From the NCBI GenBank assembly GCA_026387615.1, contig JAPLLI010000199.1, positions 1-33,817 on the forward strand: 33,817 nucleotides of DNA. Direction: 5' to 3'. Position 1 is the stretch's first letter; each line of letters opens with the position of its first letter. This stretch comes from Nitrospirota bacterium (GTDB lineage Bacteria > Nitrospirota > Nitrospiria > Nitrospirales > Nitrospiraceae). Below the pieces are notes generated by a model. The model saw only the letters and a list, made by a program, of their open reading frames with translations. It was not told the DNA's origin and searched no databases. Positions 1 through 8,092 of this stretch are shown one piece after another. The translations under genes and the position numbers were made by a program.

Positions 1-22
1 GGCGAGCCGTTTCAGCAGCCTG

Positions 23-844
23 CTAATTTGATGCGGTGAGATAGCGGCGCAAGATGGCCTGTTCAATCCTCGAGCGACCGCGGTCCGGCGCCGGAAATCG
101 CAAGACCAGCTGGATCTCCCCCGTCTCAGAAAGTTGGAGAATAATGCGCGGCTCCGGCGAGGGGGCCTCAAGCAGATTCGTCTTCTCCAACAGCTTCATG
201 TGTCGACTTGCCTCTTCCATAAACGAGGAACATTCCGCATTCGCGGCGTCGAGCAGATGCCGTTCAGCCTGCTGCCAGTCGTCCTGGTCCCTGAGCGGAA
301 TCACGAGGGTGTAGAGCCCATATTCCTGGCCTGGATTTTCTTTGACCAAGGCATTCGTAAACAACAGACTGTTTGGAAACACCGTCACGCGGCCGGTATA
401 GAGATGCGACGTCTGGCCCGGCCCGATTTCAAGGAGCGTCGTCGCAAAGATGTCATGATCCAACACGACGCCCCGATGCCCGGCGATTTGAATGCGATCG
501 CCCACCGAGTAGACTTTCCCGCCCACCCGTAGCGCCGCCCCGCTCCAACAGAGCAACAGCTCTTTCGTCGCCAACACCAGCGCCGCGGCGAGGGCCACCA
601 GGGACACCGCAAAAGCCTGAAGTTCATGTGCCCAGATAACGACCAGTCCCACCAGCAATACAAACAAAATGGTGTTGCGGACCGACACGACCCCTCGCCG
701 TTTCGCCTCCATCGAGAGCTTCGAATTCTTTGCAATGGCACGGACGAGCAACGTCCGTACGATCAGGAGCGAGAGCAACAAGAGGAACGATTTGAGGCTA
801 TCGAGGACGACCGAACTATCGATGTGCGGTAACCAAGCAGGCAT
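23..844 (-). CDS. MscS-family mechanosensitive channel-like membrane protein
   Basis: This 273-residue protein has three hydrophobic segments in its first 105 residues (about 14-35, 55-75 and 78-105). A hydrophilic beta-rich part follows with the MscS signature region: a 'VGDRIQIAGHRGVV' stretch near 117-130 and 'TVFPNSLLFTNALV' near 153-166. By family knowledge this is a small-conductance mechanosensitive channel of the inner membrane that releases solutes during osmotic downshock. It is close to the length of E. coli MscS (286 residues). It is last in a minus-strand run and starts 19 bases after the upstream lipoprotein gene ends. No strong Shine-Dalgarno sequence is visible, so it is probably translated by coupling or read-through. 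The precise ion or solute preference cannot be told. Confidence 0.85.
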   Translation of the reverse strand: MPAWLPHIDSSVVLDSLKSFLLLLSLLIVRTLLVRAIAKNSKLSMEAKRRGVVSVRNTILFVLLVGLVVIWAHELQAFAVSLVALAAALVLATKELLLCWSGAALRVGGKVYSVGDRIQIAGHRGVVLDHDIFATTLLEIGPGQTSHLYTGRVTVFPNSLLFTNALVKENPGQEYGLYTLVIPLRDQDDWQQAERHLLDAANAECSSFMEEASRHMKLLEKTNLLEAPSPEPRIILQLSETGEIQLVLRFPAPDRGRSRIEQAILRRYLTASN

Positions 845-863
845 AGATCACAGCATCAGCACA

Positions 864-1286
864 TTAATCGGGATTGAGCAGATCATGGGTTCCCGGCACA
901 CATTCTTCCCGTTTCCATTGCTTCAGAATCTTCTGCTCATTGAAGGTCAGGATATAGCGATAGCAATACAACATTTCCTTGGGCGCTTCCCCCGGCTTCC
1001 CAATCATTGAGACGGCTTGCGTCGTGGCGCTGGACAGACCGGGGAAATGCAACGGGCTCAATTCTTTTTCGGCCACGGGGACGCGATAAGTCCAGACTGA
1101 ATCCCCCCCGAGCACCGGCATCTTGGACGTATGGGGCGGCCCGAACCGCTCCAGCACCTGGTCTTGCGTGAGCCGATCCAGGCCCTTCTTGAAATAGCCG
1201 TCGCGCCAAGGTCCTCCGCAGGCGAGCATCGTCCCCGCGAGAAGGCATAGCCAAACCGTCAACAGGCACCGCTGGATTCGTGTCAT
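864..1286 (-). CDS. Small outer-membrane-type lipoprotein, possibly BamE/SmpA-like
   Basis: This 140-residue protein begins with a lipoprotein signal: Met-Thr-Arg-Ile-Gln-Arg, a hydrophobic core and the lipobox 'LAC' near residues 21-23, giving a mature N-terminal cysteine. The rest has a 'LTQDQVLERFGPPHTS' helix-turn, 'VWTYRV' and 'YILTFNEQKILKQW'. This order resembles the SmpA/OmlA (BamE) fold, but the similarity is by eye and the function is unproven. An in-frame start 36 codons upstream is rejected because the signal peptide begins at the internal Met. The Met at 1286 overlaps the stop of the upstream gene as ATGA, which implies translational coupling. Confidence 0.75.
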   Translation of the reverse strand: MTRIQRCLLTVWLCLLAGTMLACGGPWRDGYFKKGLDRLTQDQVLERFGPPHTSKMPVLGGDSVWTYRVPVAEKELSPLHFPGLSSATTQAVSMIGKPGEAPKEMLYCYRYILTFNEQKILKQWKREECVPGTHDLLNPD

Positions 1287-1525
1287 GACTTGGGCTGGTC
1301 CTTGAGTTCTTGCATACGCTTCACGGAACAATAGAGCGCATAACCTTGGGCCAACATGCCGGTCGCCAGCAGACCTAACGCCGTCTGCAGCCACTGCGCG
1401 CCGGTCTCTTCCAGTCCATAGATTCCGATGACGAACCCGAGCGCAATCGCCACGATCCCCGCGAATCGCGCGATCATCCCGTTCATGCGCCAGTTGATGG
1501 GGACCGGCTCCTGCTGCATGGCCAT
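1283..1525 (-). CDS. Small membrane protein of unknown function
   Basis: This is an 80-residue protein with two predicted transmembrane segments, about residues 19-35 ('GIVAIALGFVIGIYGL') and 42-62 ('WLQTALGLLATGMLAQGYAL'), and a short charged tail ('KRMQELKDQPKS'). The open frame extends further upstream, but that part is a shadow of the TPR gene, so the start is placed at the first Met after that gene ends. A second Met lies two codons later, and the real start could be either. Its stop overlaps the next lipoprotein start by four bases. I do not recognise a family. It was probably kept because of its operon position between two envelope lipoproteins. Confidence 0.6.
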   Translation of the reverse strand: MAMQQEPVPINWRMNGMIARFAGIVAIALGFVIGIYGLEETGAQWLQTALGLLATGMLAQGYALYCSVKRMQELKDQPKS

Positions 1526-1556
1526 AGGGTACGCTACACTGGATGGCGCAACCGGT

Positions 1557-2237
1557 TCAACTCCGCGTCGCCCGAATGGTTCTGGCGCGCAATTCCAGCG
1601 GGACCGCCTCGTCCGCTCGCCCCAATTTTCGCAAGACATTGACCAGGTCCTCCAGCGTTTTCGCGACCTCTGGATGGGACAACCCCAGCGCCTGCTCACG
1701 AATCGCCAAGGCTCGACGGTACAACAGCTCCGCCTGTTCCGGTTGCCCTTGGGCCACACGCAGCTGAGCCAGATTCACGATGCTCAAGGCCACGTCCGGA
1801 TGGTTGAGGCCCAGAAGTTTTTCTTTAATGGCCAGGGCCCGCGTCAGCAGCGGCTCCGCCTGGGCATACTGGCCATACATACGATGCAGGACCCCCAGGT
1901 TGTTGAGCGTGGCGGCGACATCGGGATGCCACTCGCCATGCACGGCCTGGTAGATCTTCAGCGCCTGTAAATAGACCGGTTCCGCCTCCACATATTTCCC
2001 CTGGCCGGCATAGAGCTGCGCCAGCTGCGAGAGGCTAACCGCCACGCGCCGATCTTCCAAACCGAACGCCTCGGCTTTCTGCACCGCCAGAAGAAACATC
2101 CGTTCCCCCTCGGCGTAATTGGCCTGCTGCACGGCCTGCTGTCCTGCCGTCATGGCCGATTCCCAGGTCTGCTGCTGGCAACTGGACCCTGACAGGAAGA
2201 GGAGGCTCAACATGAGCAGAAAACATATCTTTTTCAT
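1557..2237 (-). CDS. TPR-repeat lipoprotein (kinesin-light-chain type repeats)
   Basis: This 226-residue protein starts with a clear lipoprotein signal (MKKICFLLMLSLL..., lipobox 'GSSC' near residue 20). About four 42-residue tetratricopeptide repeats of the kinesin-light-chain type follow, recognisable by repeating 'YAEGE/YVEAEPVYLQAL', 'HPDVAATLNNLG' and 'HPDVALSIVNLA' patterns. Such repeats form a superhelical protein-binding scaffold; here it would be anchored to a membrane facing the periplasm. Partners are unknown. The start codon overlaps the stop of the flavoprotein gene upstream by four bases (ATGA), so the two are translated together. Confidence 0.85.
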   Translation of the reverse strand: MKKICFLLMLSLLFLSGSSCQQQTWESAMTAGQQAVQQANYAEGERMFLLAVQKAEAFGLEDRRVAVSLSQLAQLYAGQGKYVEAEPVYLQALKIYQAVHGEWHPDVAATLNNLGVLHRMYGQYAQAEPLLTRALAIKEKLLGLNHPDVALSIVNLAQLRVAQGQPEQAELLYRRALAIREQALGLSHPEVAKTLEDLVNVLRKLGRADEAVPLELRARTIRATRS

Positions 2238-3640
2238 GCGCCCAACTGTTCGACAAGAGATTCCGCCGGATAAGTCACGATTTCCGCCAAGGTCGGATGG
2301 TAATGCGGCATCCGTAACAGATCGACTGCGGTCCCATGATAATACATCACCGCGATCAATTCATGGATCAGTTCCCCCGCCTCCGGGCCGACGATCTGCG
2401 CGCCAAGAATTTCACCGGTCAGAGGCGCGGCGAGCAACTTTACAAACCCCTGCGTCGCTCTGAGACAGAGGGCCTTCCCGTGATCGGCAAAGGAATAGGA
2501 GGCCGTCAGATAGGGAATCCCCCCTGTGCGGCAGGCGGCTTCGCTCAGGCCTAGCACCGCGACCTGGGGATCGGTAAAAATCACTTCCAGATCCAGACGA
2601 TGATCCAGCCTCTTCGCCGGTTGATCAACATGCGTCGCATTGTAGGCCGCCATCTCACCCTGCTGGATGGCGAGATGCACAATGGGCGTCAGATCGTTCA
2701 CGTCACCCACGGCATAGATATGGGCCTGCGAGGTGCGCATGGCCTCATCGACCACAATCCGCCCCCCATCGACCGTCACCTCCGCCAAATCAAGTCGCAA
2801 TCCTTCGATGTTGGGCCGGCGGCCTAGGGCCTGGAGAATGTCCCCGCCGAGGTAGGACCGTTCCTCCCCCTCTTTCATCACCCACACCCTTTTCCCTCTT
2901 GCCTCAGAGCTCACCCGCAATAGCTGCGCGCCCGTGACGACCTCGATGCCTTCCTCGACCAAGGCCGCCTCCAGGGCACGTCCAACCTCTTCGTCCATCC
3001 CGGAGAGGAGCGTCCTGCCCCGCTGAAGAATCGTCACCTTCGTCCCAAGCCGCGCAAAAAACTGCCCCAGTTCCAGCGCAACGGCCCCGCCCCCCAGGAC
3101 GATCAGCGAGTCCGGTTGGGTGCGGAGATCCAGGATCGTGTCGCTAGTCCAATAGCCTGCTTGGGCCAAGCCAGGAATCGATACCTCGCTGGGCCGCGAC
3201 CCGGTAGCCACAATAAATGAGCCGGCCGACAAGACCCTGTCTCCGACCGCGACCTCGCGAGGCGACCGAAAAACCGCCCGCGCGTGATAAAGCGTAAACC
3301 CTGGATCGCGAAGCTGCTGAATACGATAGTCGGCGAACTCCCGAACCAGCCGATCCTTCCGATCCACAACCGCCGACAGATCAGCCTGAACTGAAACAGG
3401 GGAGAGGCCGAATTCCTTCGCCCGTCCAAGGAGGGCCGCCACTTCGGCTGAACGCAGAATGGCCTTGGTCGGCATGCAGCCACGCAAAATACAGAGGCCC
3501 CCGAGCGGACCCTGATCCACAATGGCCACGTCAGCGCCGGCCTCGCGCGCGGTTCGCGCCGCAGCATAACCAGCCGACCCGCCTCCGATGACGATCACGT
3601 CATGCGTTGCATGCGTCAAACTCTGATTTTCCGATTCCAT
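2234..3640 (-). CDS. FAD-dependent pyridine nucleotide-disulfide oxidoreductase (dihydrolipoamide/mercuric reductase type)
   Basis: This 468-residue flavoprotein has the FAD-binding 'GGGSAG' at residues 19-24 and the redox-active disulfide motif C-ILRG-C at Cys50 and Cys55. A second nucleotide-binding 'GGGAVALELGQFFARLG' lies in the middle, then 'YAVGDV', and near the C terminus the 'HYHPTLAE' segment supplies the catalytic His-Glu pair of dihydrolipoamide dehydrogenases. The family moves electrons between NAD(P)H and a disulfide substrate. No lipoyl-complex or mer genes are nearby, so the substrate is unknown. A frame extension of 15 codons exists. The Met at 3640 is chosen because GGGAACGAAAG precedes it, while the outer Met has no ribosome binding site. 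It is first gene of the minus-strand run. Confidence 0.88.
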   Translation of the reverse strand: MESENQSLTHATHDVIVIGGGSAGYAAARTAREAGADVAIVDQGPLGGLCILRGCMPTKAILRSAEVAALLGRAKEFGLSPVSVQADLSAVVDRKDRLVREFADYRIQQLRDPGFTLYHARAVFRSPREVAVGDRVLSAGSFIVATGSRPSEVSIPGLAQAGYWTSDTILDLRTQPDSLIVLGGGAVALELGQFFARLGTKVTILQRGRTLLSGMDEEVGRALEAALVEEGIEVVTGAQLLRVSSEARGKRVWVMKEGEERSYLGGDILQALGRRPNIEGLRLDLAEVTVDGGRIVVDEAMRTSQAHIYAVGDVNDLTPIVHLAIQQGEMAAYNATHVDQPAKRLDHRLDLEVIFTDPQVAVLGLSEAACRTGGIPYLTASYSFADHGKALCLRATQGFVKLLAAPLTGEILGAQIVGPEAGELIHELIAVMYYHGTAVDLLRMPHYHPTLAEIVTYPAESLVEQLGA

Positions 3641-3773
3641 CTTTCGTTCCCGTTTCCCTACGCAATAAGAGCCAACAGGATACATGATGGGACAGCCTGG
3701 CCGCTATCGACTCCTGACCGCCAGGCTTAAGTACTTACCGCTAACTTCCGATACAGTTGTTACGAGGTAACTT

Positions 3774-4406
3774 ATGTCTGATATCCGTCCGATTGATGCC
3801 ATCGCTGAACCGCAGCCCGTGCGACCGGTAGCTCAGCGTCTCCCCGGGCCTCAAGCCGACGACCACCATCAACCGGGGCACTCGAACGAACAGGAAGAAC
3901 CGGACAACCAGGAAGCCAATCCCGCCGCATTCCTCGCGCAACAAGCCTATCAGCAACAGACGCACCAGACCCCATCCGCCACACCGGCCCTCCTCGCGCA
4001 GGACCTCATGACCTCGCCCGTCATCTCGTTGCCCTCAGGGAGTACGCTGCTGGAGGCCTGGGCGATGATGAAACGCAAGGGCATCCACCACCTCCCTGTC
4101 ACGGCAGCGGACGGCACCCTGGCCGGGCTGGTCTCGGACCGCGAGCTCTTGCCCTACGCACATGAACTGGAATCCTCCGACTCGCCCGGCCCCTCCGCCA
4201 GACATACGGTCGCACAAGTGATGAGCATTCGGCCTCTGTTCGGCACCCCCACGACGGAGCTCCGCGCAATTGCCCGCATCATGCTCGATGAATGTGTCAG
4301 TGCGGTTCCCATCCTCGACAACTTCCATCACCCGATCGGGATTCTGACCACCACGGATATTCTCCGGGCCATTGTCCACCGAAGCCCGATCGAGCTCTGG
4401 ACATAA
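3774..4406 (+). CDS. Twin CBS-domain protein with disordered Gln-rich N terminus
   Basis: This 210-residue protein has a polar, proline- and glutamine-rich first 70 residues that look disordered. Two CBS motifs follow: about 75-130 ('AQDLMTSPVISLPSGSTLLEAW', 'GIHHLPVTAADGTLAGLVSDREL') and 145-205 ('VAQVMSIRPLFGTPTTELRAIARIM', 'VSAVPILDNFHHPIGILTTTDIL'). Paired CBS domains typically bind adenine nucleotides and act as energy or ligand sensors. No catalytic domain is attached, so this is a stand-alone regulator with an unknown partner. GAGGTAACTT precedes the start. It is divergent from the flavoprotein gene and shares a 133-base intergenic region with it. Confidence 0.85.
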   Translation: MSDIRPIDAIAEPQPVRPVAQRLPGPQADDHHQPGHSNEQEEPDNQEANPAAFLAQQAYQQQTHQTPSATPALLAQDLMTSPVISLPSGSTLLEAWAMMKRKGIHHLPVTAADGTLAGLVSDRELLPYAHELESSDSPGPSARHTVAQVMSIRPLFGTPTTELRAIARIMLDECVSAVPILDNFHHPIGILTTTDILRAIVHRSPIELWT

Positions 4407-4602
4407 CCATCAGTTTACCGTCCTGCTCCCCTTAGATCGGCTCATGAATCTCTCCGGTTGCCATGGCAAACCCTCCCCTCGACACCTATCCCTCCTCATC
4501 GACACTGCTCCCGGCTCATGGCTTCGCTGACACAGCCGGATCCCGCTGCTCTGTGATTCCCTCGTTCCTTCTCGTATAGTACGGGGTGAAGAGGGAGACA
4601 AG

Positions 4603-4824
4603 ATGGTGCAACCGGGTCGCTATCGGCATTACAAGGGCCTCGAGTACGAAGTACTCGAGGTGGCCCGCCATTCGGAGACGGAAGAGGAGTTCGTCGTCTA
4701 TCGCGCCCTCTACGGCGAACGGGGCCTCTGGATCAGGCCCCTGGCGATGTTTCTGGAAACTGTGATGGTCGAAGGTCTTCCGCGCCCACGATTCGAACGG
4801 CTCCCGGACGAATCAGCGAACTAA
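4603..4824 (+). CDS. DUF1653 domain protein
   Basis: This 73-residue protein is almost all one DUF1653 domain: 'GRYRHYKGLEYEVLEVARHSET', 'FVVYRALYGERGLWIRPLAMF' and a C-terminal 'PRFERL'. The family is widespread and uncharacterised, sometimes found fused to or beside nucleotide-handling enzymes. A GGGAG ribosome binding site lies eight bases before the ATG. A weak promoter candidate (TGTGAT at 4552, TATAGT at 4575, 17-base gap) lies just upstream. The gene converges with the MEKHLA gene, and the first copy of the palindromic repeat sits between them. Confidence 0.85.
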   Translation: MVQPGRYRHYKGLEYEVLEVARHSETEEEFVVYRALYGERGLWIRPLAMFLETVMVEGLPRPRFERLPDESAN

Positions 4825-4862
4825 ACGCCCTCTCCCTCAGAGAGCCTCGTCACAACAAAACA

Positions 4863-5016
4863 CAAGATGCTCAAAAAGGCCGATAGCAAGGCCGCAGCGA
4901 GTATACAACTGTGAACTCTAAACGATGAACGCTGAAATGCGAATGAGCTTCCTCGTTCATTGTTCATAATTCATCGCTCACCGTTTCCTGGATTGGCGGA
5001 CTTTTTCAGCATCTTG
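4863..5016 (+). repeat. Palindromic intergenic repeat, copy 1 (ERIC/MITE-like)
   Basis: This 154-base element is bounded by imperfect inverted ends: CAAGATGCTCAAAAAG on the left and CTTTTTCAGCATCTTG on the right. Inside are an inner inverted pair around ATGAACG and GTTCATTG and the conserved block GGCCGCAGCGA. It is the most diverged of three copies in this window. Both outer ends carry A/T where the other copies have G/C, so the outer base pairing is kept. It lies between convergent genes, with its right end eight bases past the stop of the MEKHLA gene at 5025. Confidence 0.85.
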
Positions 5017-5024
5017 CAGGCTGA

Positions 5025-5495
5025 TCAGCGCAGCCAGGTCCAATGCGCAAAACTCGCCGTCTGCCCGACCCTCTGCCCCTCTGCATCGATGACATTCCAG
5101 ATACAGGCGTTTTCGACGAAAAAACGGCGGCCTGTTACCGTAATCCTCACTCCTCGATAACTGTCAAAATAACCTCTTGTTTTAGCCTGCTCCAACATCC
5201 CTGCCCGTTCGGCCCGATTGACCGGCTCAGCCGTGAGACGGGAGGGCGTCTGCACGAATTGCTCCCAGCTCATCTCCCAGAGGTCCAGAGCGATCTGGTT
5301 CCCGTAGTTGAGCAGGGGATCCGTCTCTATCCCATGCGAGACAACGACAAGCGGAGCCAAAAAGAGGGCCTGGGCCTGGCAAGCCCGATCACCCGCTCGT
5401 TCGAGCAGTTCCCGTCCGGTCCAATGCCGGAAACTGTCAAGAAGCAGCTGCGACCACTCCATAATGGCGGGATCCGTCCAAATCTGAGGCGTCAC
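5025..5495 (-). CDS. MEKHLA domain protein
   Basis: This 156-residue protein is a single MEKHLA domain, recognised by 'LLNYGNQIALDLWEMSWEQF' (61-80), 'PSRLTAEP' (84-91) and a C-terminal 'RFFVENACIWNVIDAEGQRVGQ'. The domain is PAS-like. It was first described at the C terminus of plant HD-ZIP III proteins and also occurs as stand-alone bacterial proteins, where it is presumed to sense a small ligand or redox state; the ligand is not known. It is monocistronic and divergent from leuC, with 185 bases between the starts. Confidence 0.85.
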   Translation of the reverse strand: MTPQIWTDPAIMEWSQLLLDSFRHWTGRELLERAGDRACQAQALFLAPLVVVSHGIETDPLLNYGNQIALDLWEMSWEQFVQTPSRLTAEPVNRAERAGMLEQAKTRGYFDSYRGVRITVTGRRFFVENACIWNVIDAEGQRVGQTASFAHWTWLR

Positions 5496-5596
5496 GGGAA
5501 ATCCTTTGGTGCAGCAACAGGAAAAGGGCTTCGTGCCAACAGGCCAGGCGGTGGTACCACGTCCATGTGCTCAGCGCAAGAATCTGGTGCACGCTC

Positions 5597-5627
5597 TTGC
5601 ACAGACCATGGGAGGACTCTGTATAAT
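5597..5627 (+). promoter_or_regulatory. Putative leuC promoter
   Basis: A perfect TATAAT lies at 5622-5627 and TTGCAC at 5597-5602, but the 19-base spacer is longer than the 17-base optimum. The -35 element lies inside an inverted repeat (GCAAGA at 5576-5581, TCTTGC at 5595-5600), and a 10-base palindrome GTGGTACCAC lies further upstream at 5551-5560. Either could be an operator. Predicted transcription would start near 5634, about 47 bases before the leuC ATG. Confidence 0.5.
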
Positions 5628-5636
5628 GTGAATCCT

Positions 5637-5655
5637 CTCGGGGGTCCCCTCCGAG
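5637..5655 (+). promoter_or_regulatory. Stem-loop at the 5' end of the leuC leader
   Basis: The 19 bases form an eight-base-pair stem (one G-T pair) with a three-base loop: CTCGGGGG, TCC, CCTCCGAG. It falls at the very start of the predicted leuC transcript. It is not followed by a T run, so it is not a terminator. It could stabilise the 5' end of the mRNA. The leuC ribosome binding site AGGAG (5671-5675) is outside the stem. Confidence 0.4.
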
Positions 5656-5680
5656 AAAGACCGTTCATTGAGGAGTACCT

Positions 5681-7084
5681 ATGGCCGCTCAGACCCTGTT
5701 CGAGAAAATCTGGGAATCCCACGTCGTCCGCGCCGAACCGGACGGGACCACCCTGCTCTACATCGATCGCCAGCTGGTCCACGAAGTGACCTCGCCACAG
5801 GCCTTCGAGGGACTTAAGATCTCGGGCCGCAAGCCCCGGCGCCCTGGCGCCACCCTGGCCGTGCCGGACCACAATGTCCCCACCACAGACCGGACCCAGG
5901 GCATCGCCGATCCCCTCAGCGCAAAGCAGATCCAGACGCTGGAGGAGAATTGCCGTGACTTCGGCATCACCCTCTTCGGCATGAACGACATCCGCCAAGG
6001 GGTGGTGCACGTGATCGGGCCGGAACAGGGCTTTACCCTGCCGGGCACGACCATCGTGTGCGGCGATTCGCACACCTCGACCCATGGCGCCTTCGGCGCC
6101 TTGGCCTTCGGCATCGGCACCAGCGAAGTGGAGCATGTGCTGGCCACCCAATGTTTGGTGCAAAAACGGCCCAAGACCATGGAGGTTCGCGTCGACGGGG
6201 TGCTGTCGAACCTCTGTTCGGCAAAGGACGTTACACTCGCGATCATCGGAAAGATCGGCACAGCCGGCGGAACCGGCTATGTCATCGAATACACGGGCTC
6301 GGCGATCCGCGCCCTCAGCATGGAAGGGCGCATGACGCTCTGCAATATGTCGATCGAAGCCGGCGCACGAGCCGGGATGGTGGCACCGGACGAAAAAACC
6401 ATCGCCTATATCAAAGACCGGCCCTTGGCTCCGAAGGGAAAACTGTTCGAGCAGGCCGTGCAGGCCTGGCAGCATCTGAAGACCGACGCCAACGCGTCCT
6501 ACGATATGACGGTCACGATGAAGGCCGAGGACATCGCCCCGCAAGTGAGCTGGGGCACCAGTCCCGGAATGGTGACCGGCATCGATCAGCGAGTGCCGGA
6601 TCCCCATACGATCACCGATGTGAACCAGCGCCAGGCGACCGAACGGGCCTTGGAATACATGGGCCTCATCCCGAACATGCCCATCACCGATATCAAGATC
6701 GATACGGTCTTCATCGGGTCCTGCACCAATTCACGCATCGAAGACCTCCGCCTGGCCGCTCAATTGGCCAGGGGCAAGAGCGTCGCCACAGGCGTGCGGG
6801 CGATGGTGGTACCGGGCTCGGGCCTCGTGAAACAACAGGCCGAACAAGAAGGACTCGACCGCCTGTTCAAAGAAGCGGGATTCGAATGGCGGGAAGCCGG
6901 TTGCAGTATGTGCTTGGCCATGAATGCCGACATGCTCCAGCCGGGAGAACGCTGCGCCTCGACCAGCAATCGAAATTTCGAAGGGCGCCAGGGGGCTGGC
7001 GGCCGCACCCATCTCGTCTCTCCGGCCATGGCTGTCGCGGCAGCCGTCGAGGGACATTTCGTCGATATCCGAACCTGGAAATAG
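5681..7084 (+). CDS. leuC: 3-isopropylmalate dehydratase large subunit
   Basis: This 467-residue protein is the catalytic [4Fe-4S] subunit of isopropylmalate isomerase, which interconverts 2- and 3-isopropylmalate in leucine synthesis. The three cluster cysteines are visible: Cys348 in '[13 protein letters not shown]', and Cys408 and Cys411 in 'GCSMCLAMN', almost exactly the E. coli positions. '[24 protein letters not shown]' and '[18 protein letters not shown]' are further aconitase-family signatures. AGGAG lies five bases before the ATG. leuD follows after seven bases, so the two are co-transcribed and presumably form the usual heterodimer. No leuA or leuB is in the window. Confidence 0.98.
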   Translation: MAAQTLFEKIWESHVVRAEPDGTTLLYIDRQLVHEVTSPQAFEGLKISGRKPRRPGATLAVPDHNVPTTDRTQGIADPLSAKQIQTLEENCRDFGITLFGMNDIRQGVVHVIGPEQGFTLPGTTIVCGDSHTSTHGAFGALAFGIGTSEVEHVLATQCLVQKRPKTMEVRVDGVLSNLCSAKDVTLAIIGKIGTAGGTGYVIEYTGSAIRALSMEGRMTLCNMSIEAGARAGMVAPDEKTIAYIKDRPLAPKGKLFEQAVQAWQHLKTDANASYDMTVTMKAEDIAPQVSWGTSPGMVTGIDQRVPDPHTITDVNQRQATERALEYMGLIPNMPITDIKIDTVFIGSCTNSRIEDLRLAAQLARGKSVATGVRAMVVPGSGLVKQQAEQEGLDRLFKEAGFEWREAGCSMCLAMNADMLQPGERCASTSNRNFEGRQGAGGRTHLVSPAMAVAAAVEGHFVDIRTWK

Positions 7085-7091
7085 AGGACCT

Positions 7092-7715
7092 ATGCAACCC
7101 TTTACCTCCCTGACAGGTCTGGTCGCGCCATTGGATCGCGTCAATGTCGATACGGATCAAATCATCCCGAAGCAATTTCTGAAAACGATCAAGCGGACCG
7201 GGCTCCGTGAAGGACTGTTCTACGATTGGCGCAAACAAAAGGACGGGTCACAGGACCCCTCGTTCTTTTTGAACCAGCCGCGCTACCAGGGCGCGACGAT
7301 TCTCCTGACGCGCGACAACTTCGGGTGCGGCTCGTCACGTGAACATGCCCCCTGGGCGCTCCTCGATCAGGGTTTCCGTTGTGTCATCGCGGCAAGCTTT
7401 GCCGACATCTTCTACAACAACTGCTTCCAGAACGGCATTCTGCCCGTCGTGTTGAAGGCCGACGAGGTCCTCGCGACCATGAAGGACGTGCTCGCGACGC
7501 CCGGCTATCAACTGACGGTGGACCTCGAAAACCAGACGGTGACCACCCCGAACGGCGCCAGCTATCGCTTCGACATCGACCCCTTCCGGAAAGATTCTCT
7601 CTATCGCGGTCTCGACGCCATCGGCTTGACCTTGCAGCAGGAGCCCAGCATCGCTTCGTACGAAACCAGACGGAAGGCCGAAGCTCCCTGGCTCTTCACG
7701 GATCTTCGCCCCTAA
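7092..7715 (+). CDS. leuD: 3-isopropylmalate dehydratase small subunit
   Basis: This 207-residue partner of LeuC is the swivelling domain that completes the substrate pocket. Diagnostic segments are '[20 protein letters not shown]' near the N terminus and '[45 protein letters not shown]' in the middle. Length matches the bacterial type (about 200). The open frame extends upstream into leuC, but the ATG at 7092, preceded by AGAGGACCT, gives the normal N terminus. A membrane-protein gene starts 11 bases after its stop, suggesting a longer operon. Confidence 0.97.
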   Translation: MQPFTSLTGLVAPLDRVNVDTDQIIPKQFLKTIKRTGLREGLFYDWRKQKDGSQDPSFFLNQPRYQGATILLTRDNFGCGSSREHAPWALLDQGFRCVIAASFADIFYNNCFQNGILPVVLKADEVLATMKDVLATPGYQLTVDLENQTVTTPNGASYRFDIDPFRKDSLYRGLDAIGLTLQQEPSIASYETRRKAEAPWLFTDLRP

Positions 7716-7726
7716 CCGGGAAGAGC

Positions 7727-8086
7727 ATGATGGCGTGGCTCTGGAGTCCGAAACTGTTGCTGCTGCTCCTCTTTTTCGGCGCGGCCTATCTGCTCGTGGC
7801 CTTCAACTACAGCTATTCCGACGGAAACCGCGCCGGCTATATCCAGAAATTTTCCCACAAGGGCTGGATCTGCAAGACGCACGAGGGGGAGCTGGCCATG
7901 ACCACGGTGCCGGGCGTCGCGCCGGTGCTCTGGGAGTTCAGCGTGCGGGACGAGACCATCGCCTCGCAACTCTCGCAGGTGATGGGAAAGCGCCTGGTGC
8001 TGCACTACAAAGAATACCGGCACCTGCCGACGACCTGCTTCGGCGAGACGGCCTACTTCGTCGATCGCGTCGAAATCCAGGAGTAA
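7727..8086 (+). CDS. Small membrane-anchored protein of unknown function
   Basis: This 119-residue protein has an N-terminal hydrophobic segment (residues 4-26, rich in Leu) and a soluble part with 'SDGNRAGYIQKFSHKGWICKTHEG' and 'FSVRDETIASQL'. I remember similar single-span proteins from several phyla but no assigned function. The long upstream extension of the frame is a leuD shadow. Two adjacent ATGs occur; the first (7727) follows GGGAAGAG. It is tightly packed after leuD and before the phosphatase gene, so it is probably in the leu operon, although nothing ties it to leucine synthesis. Confidence 0.7.
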   Translation: MMAWLWSPKLLLLLLFFGAAYLLVAFNYSYSDGNRAGYIQKFSHKGWICKTHEGELAMTTVPGVAPVLWEFSVRDETIASQLSQVMGKRLVLHYKEYRHLPTTCFGETAYFVDRVEIQE

Positions 8087-8092
8087 CGCTTC

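Noticed and set aside
4410-4601. A 63-codon minus-strand frame between the CBS and DUF1653 genes
   Set aside because: It covers the likely DUF1653 promoter, has no ribosome binding site and has no recognisable content.
5545-5570. T-box-like sequence (GGTGGTACCACG) upstream of leuC
   Set aside because: It resembles the T-box core GGTGGNACCGCG, but it lies upstream of the likely promoter, lacks the specifier stem and terminator, and is simply a palindrome.
5492-6607. A 371-codon open frame on the minus strand opposite leuC
   Set aside because: It mirrors leuC codons, is rich in His/Arg/Gly/Asp as expected from antisense reading, and has no family pattern.
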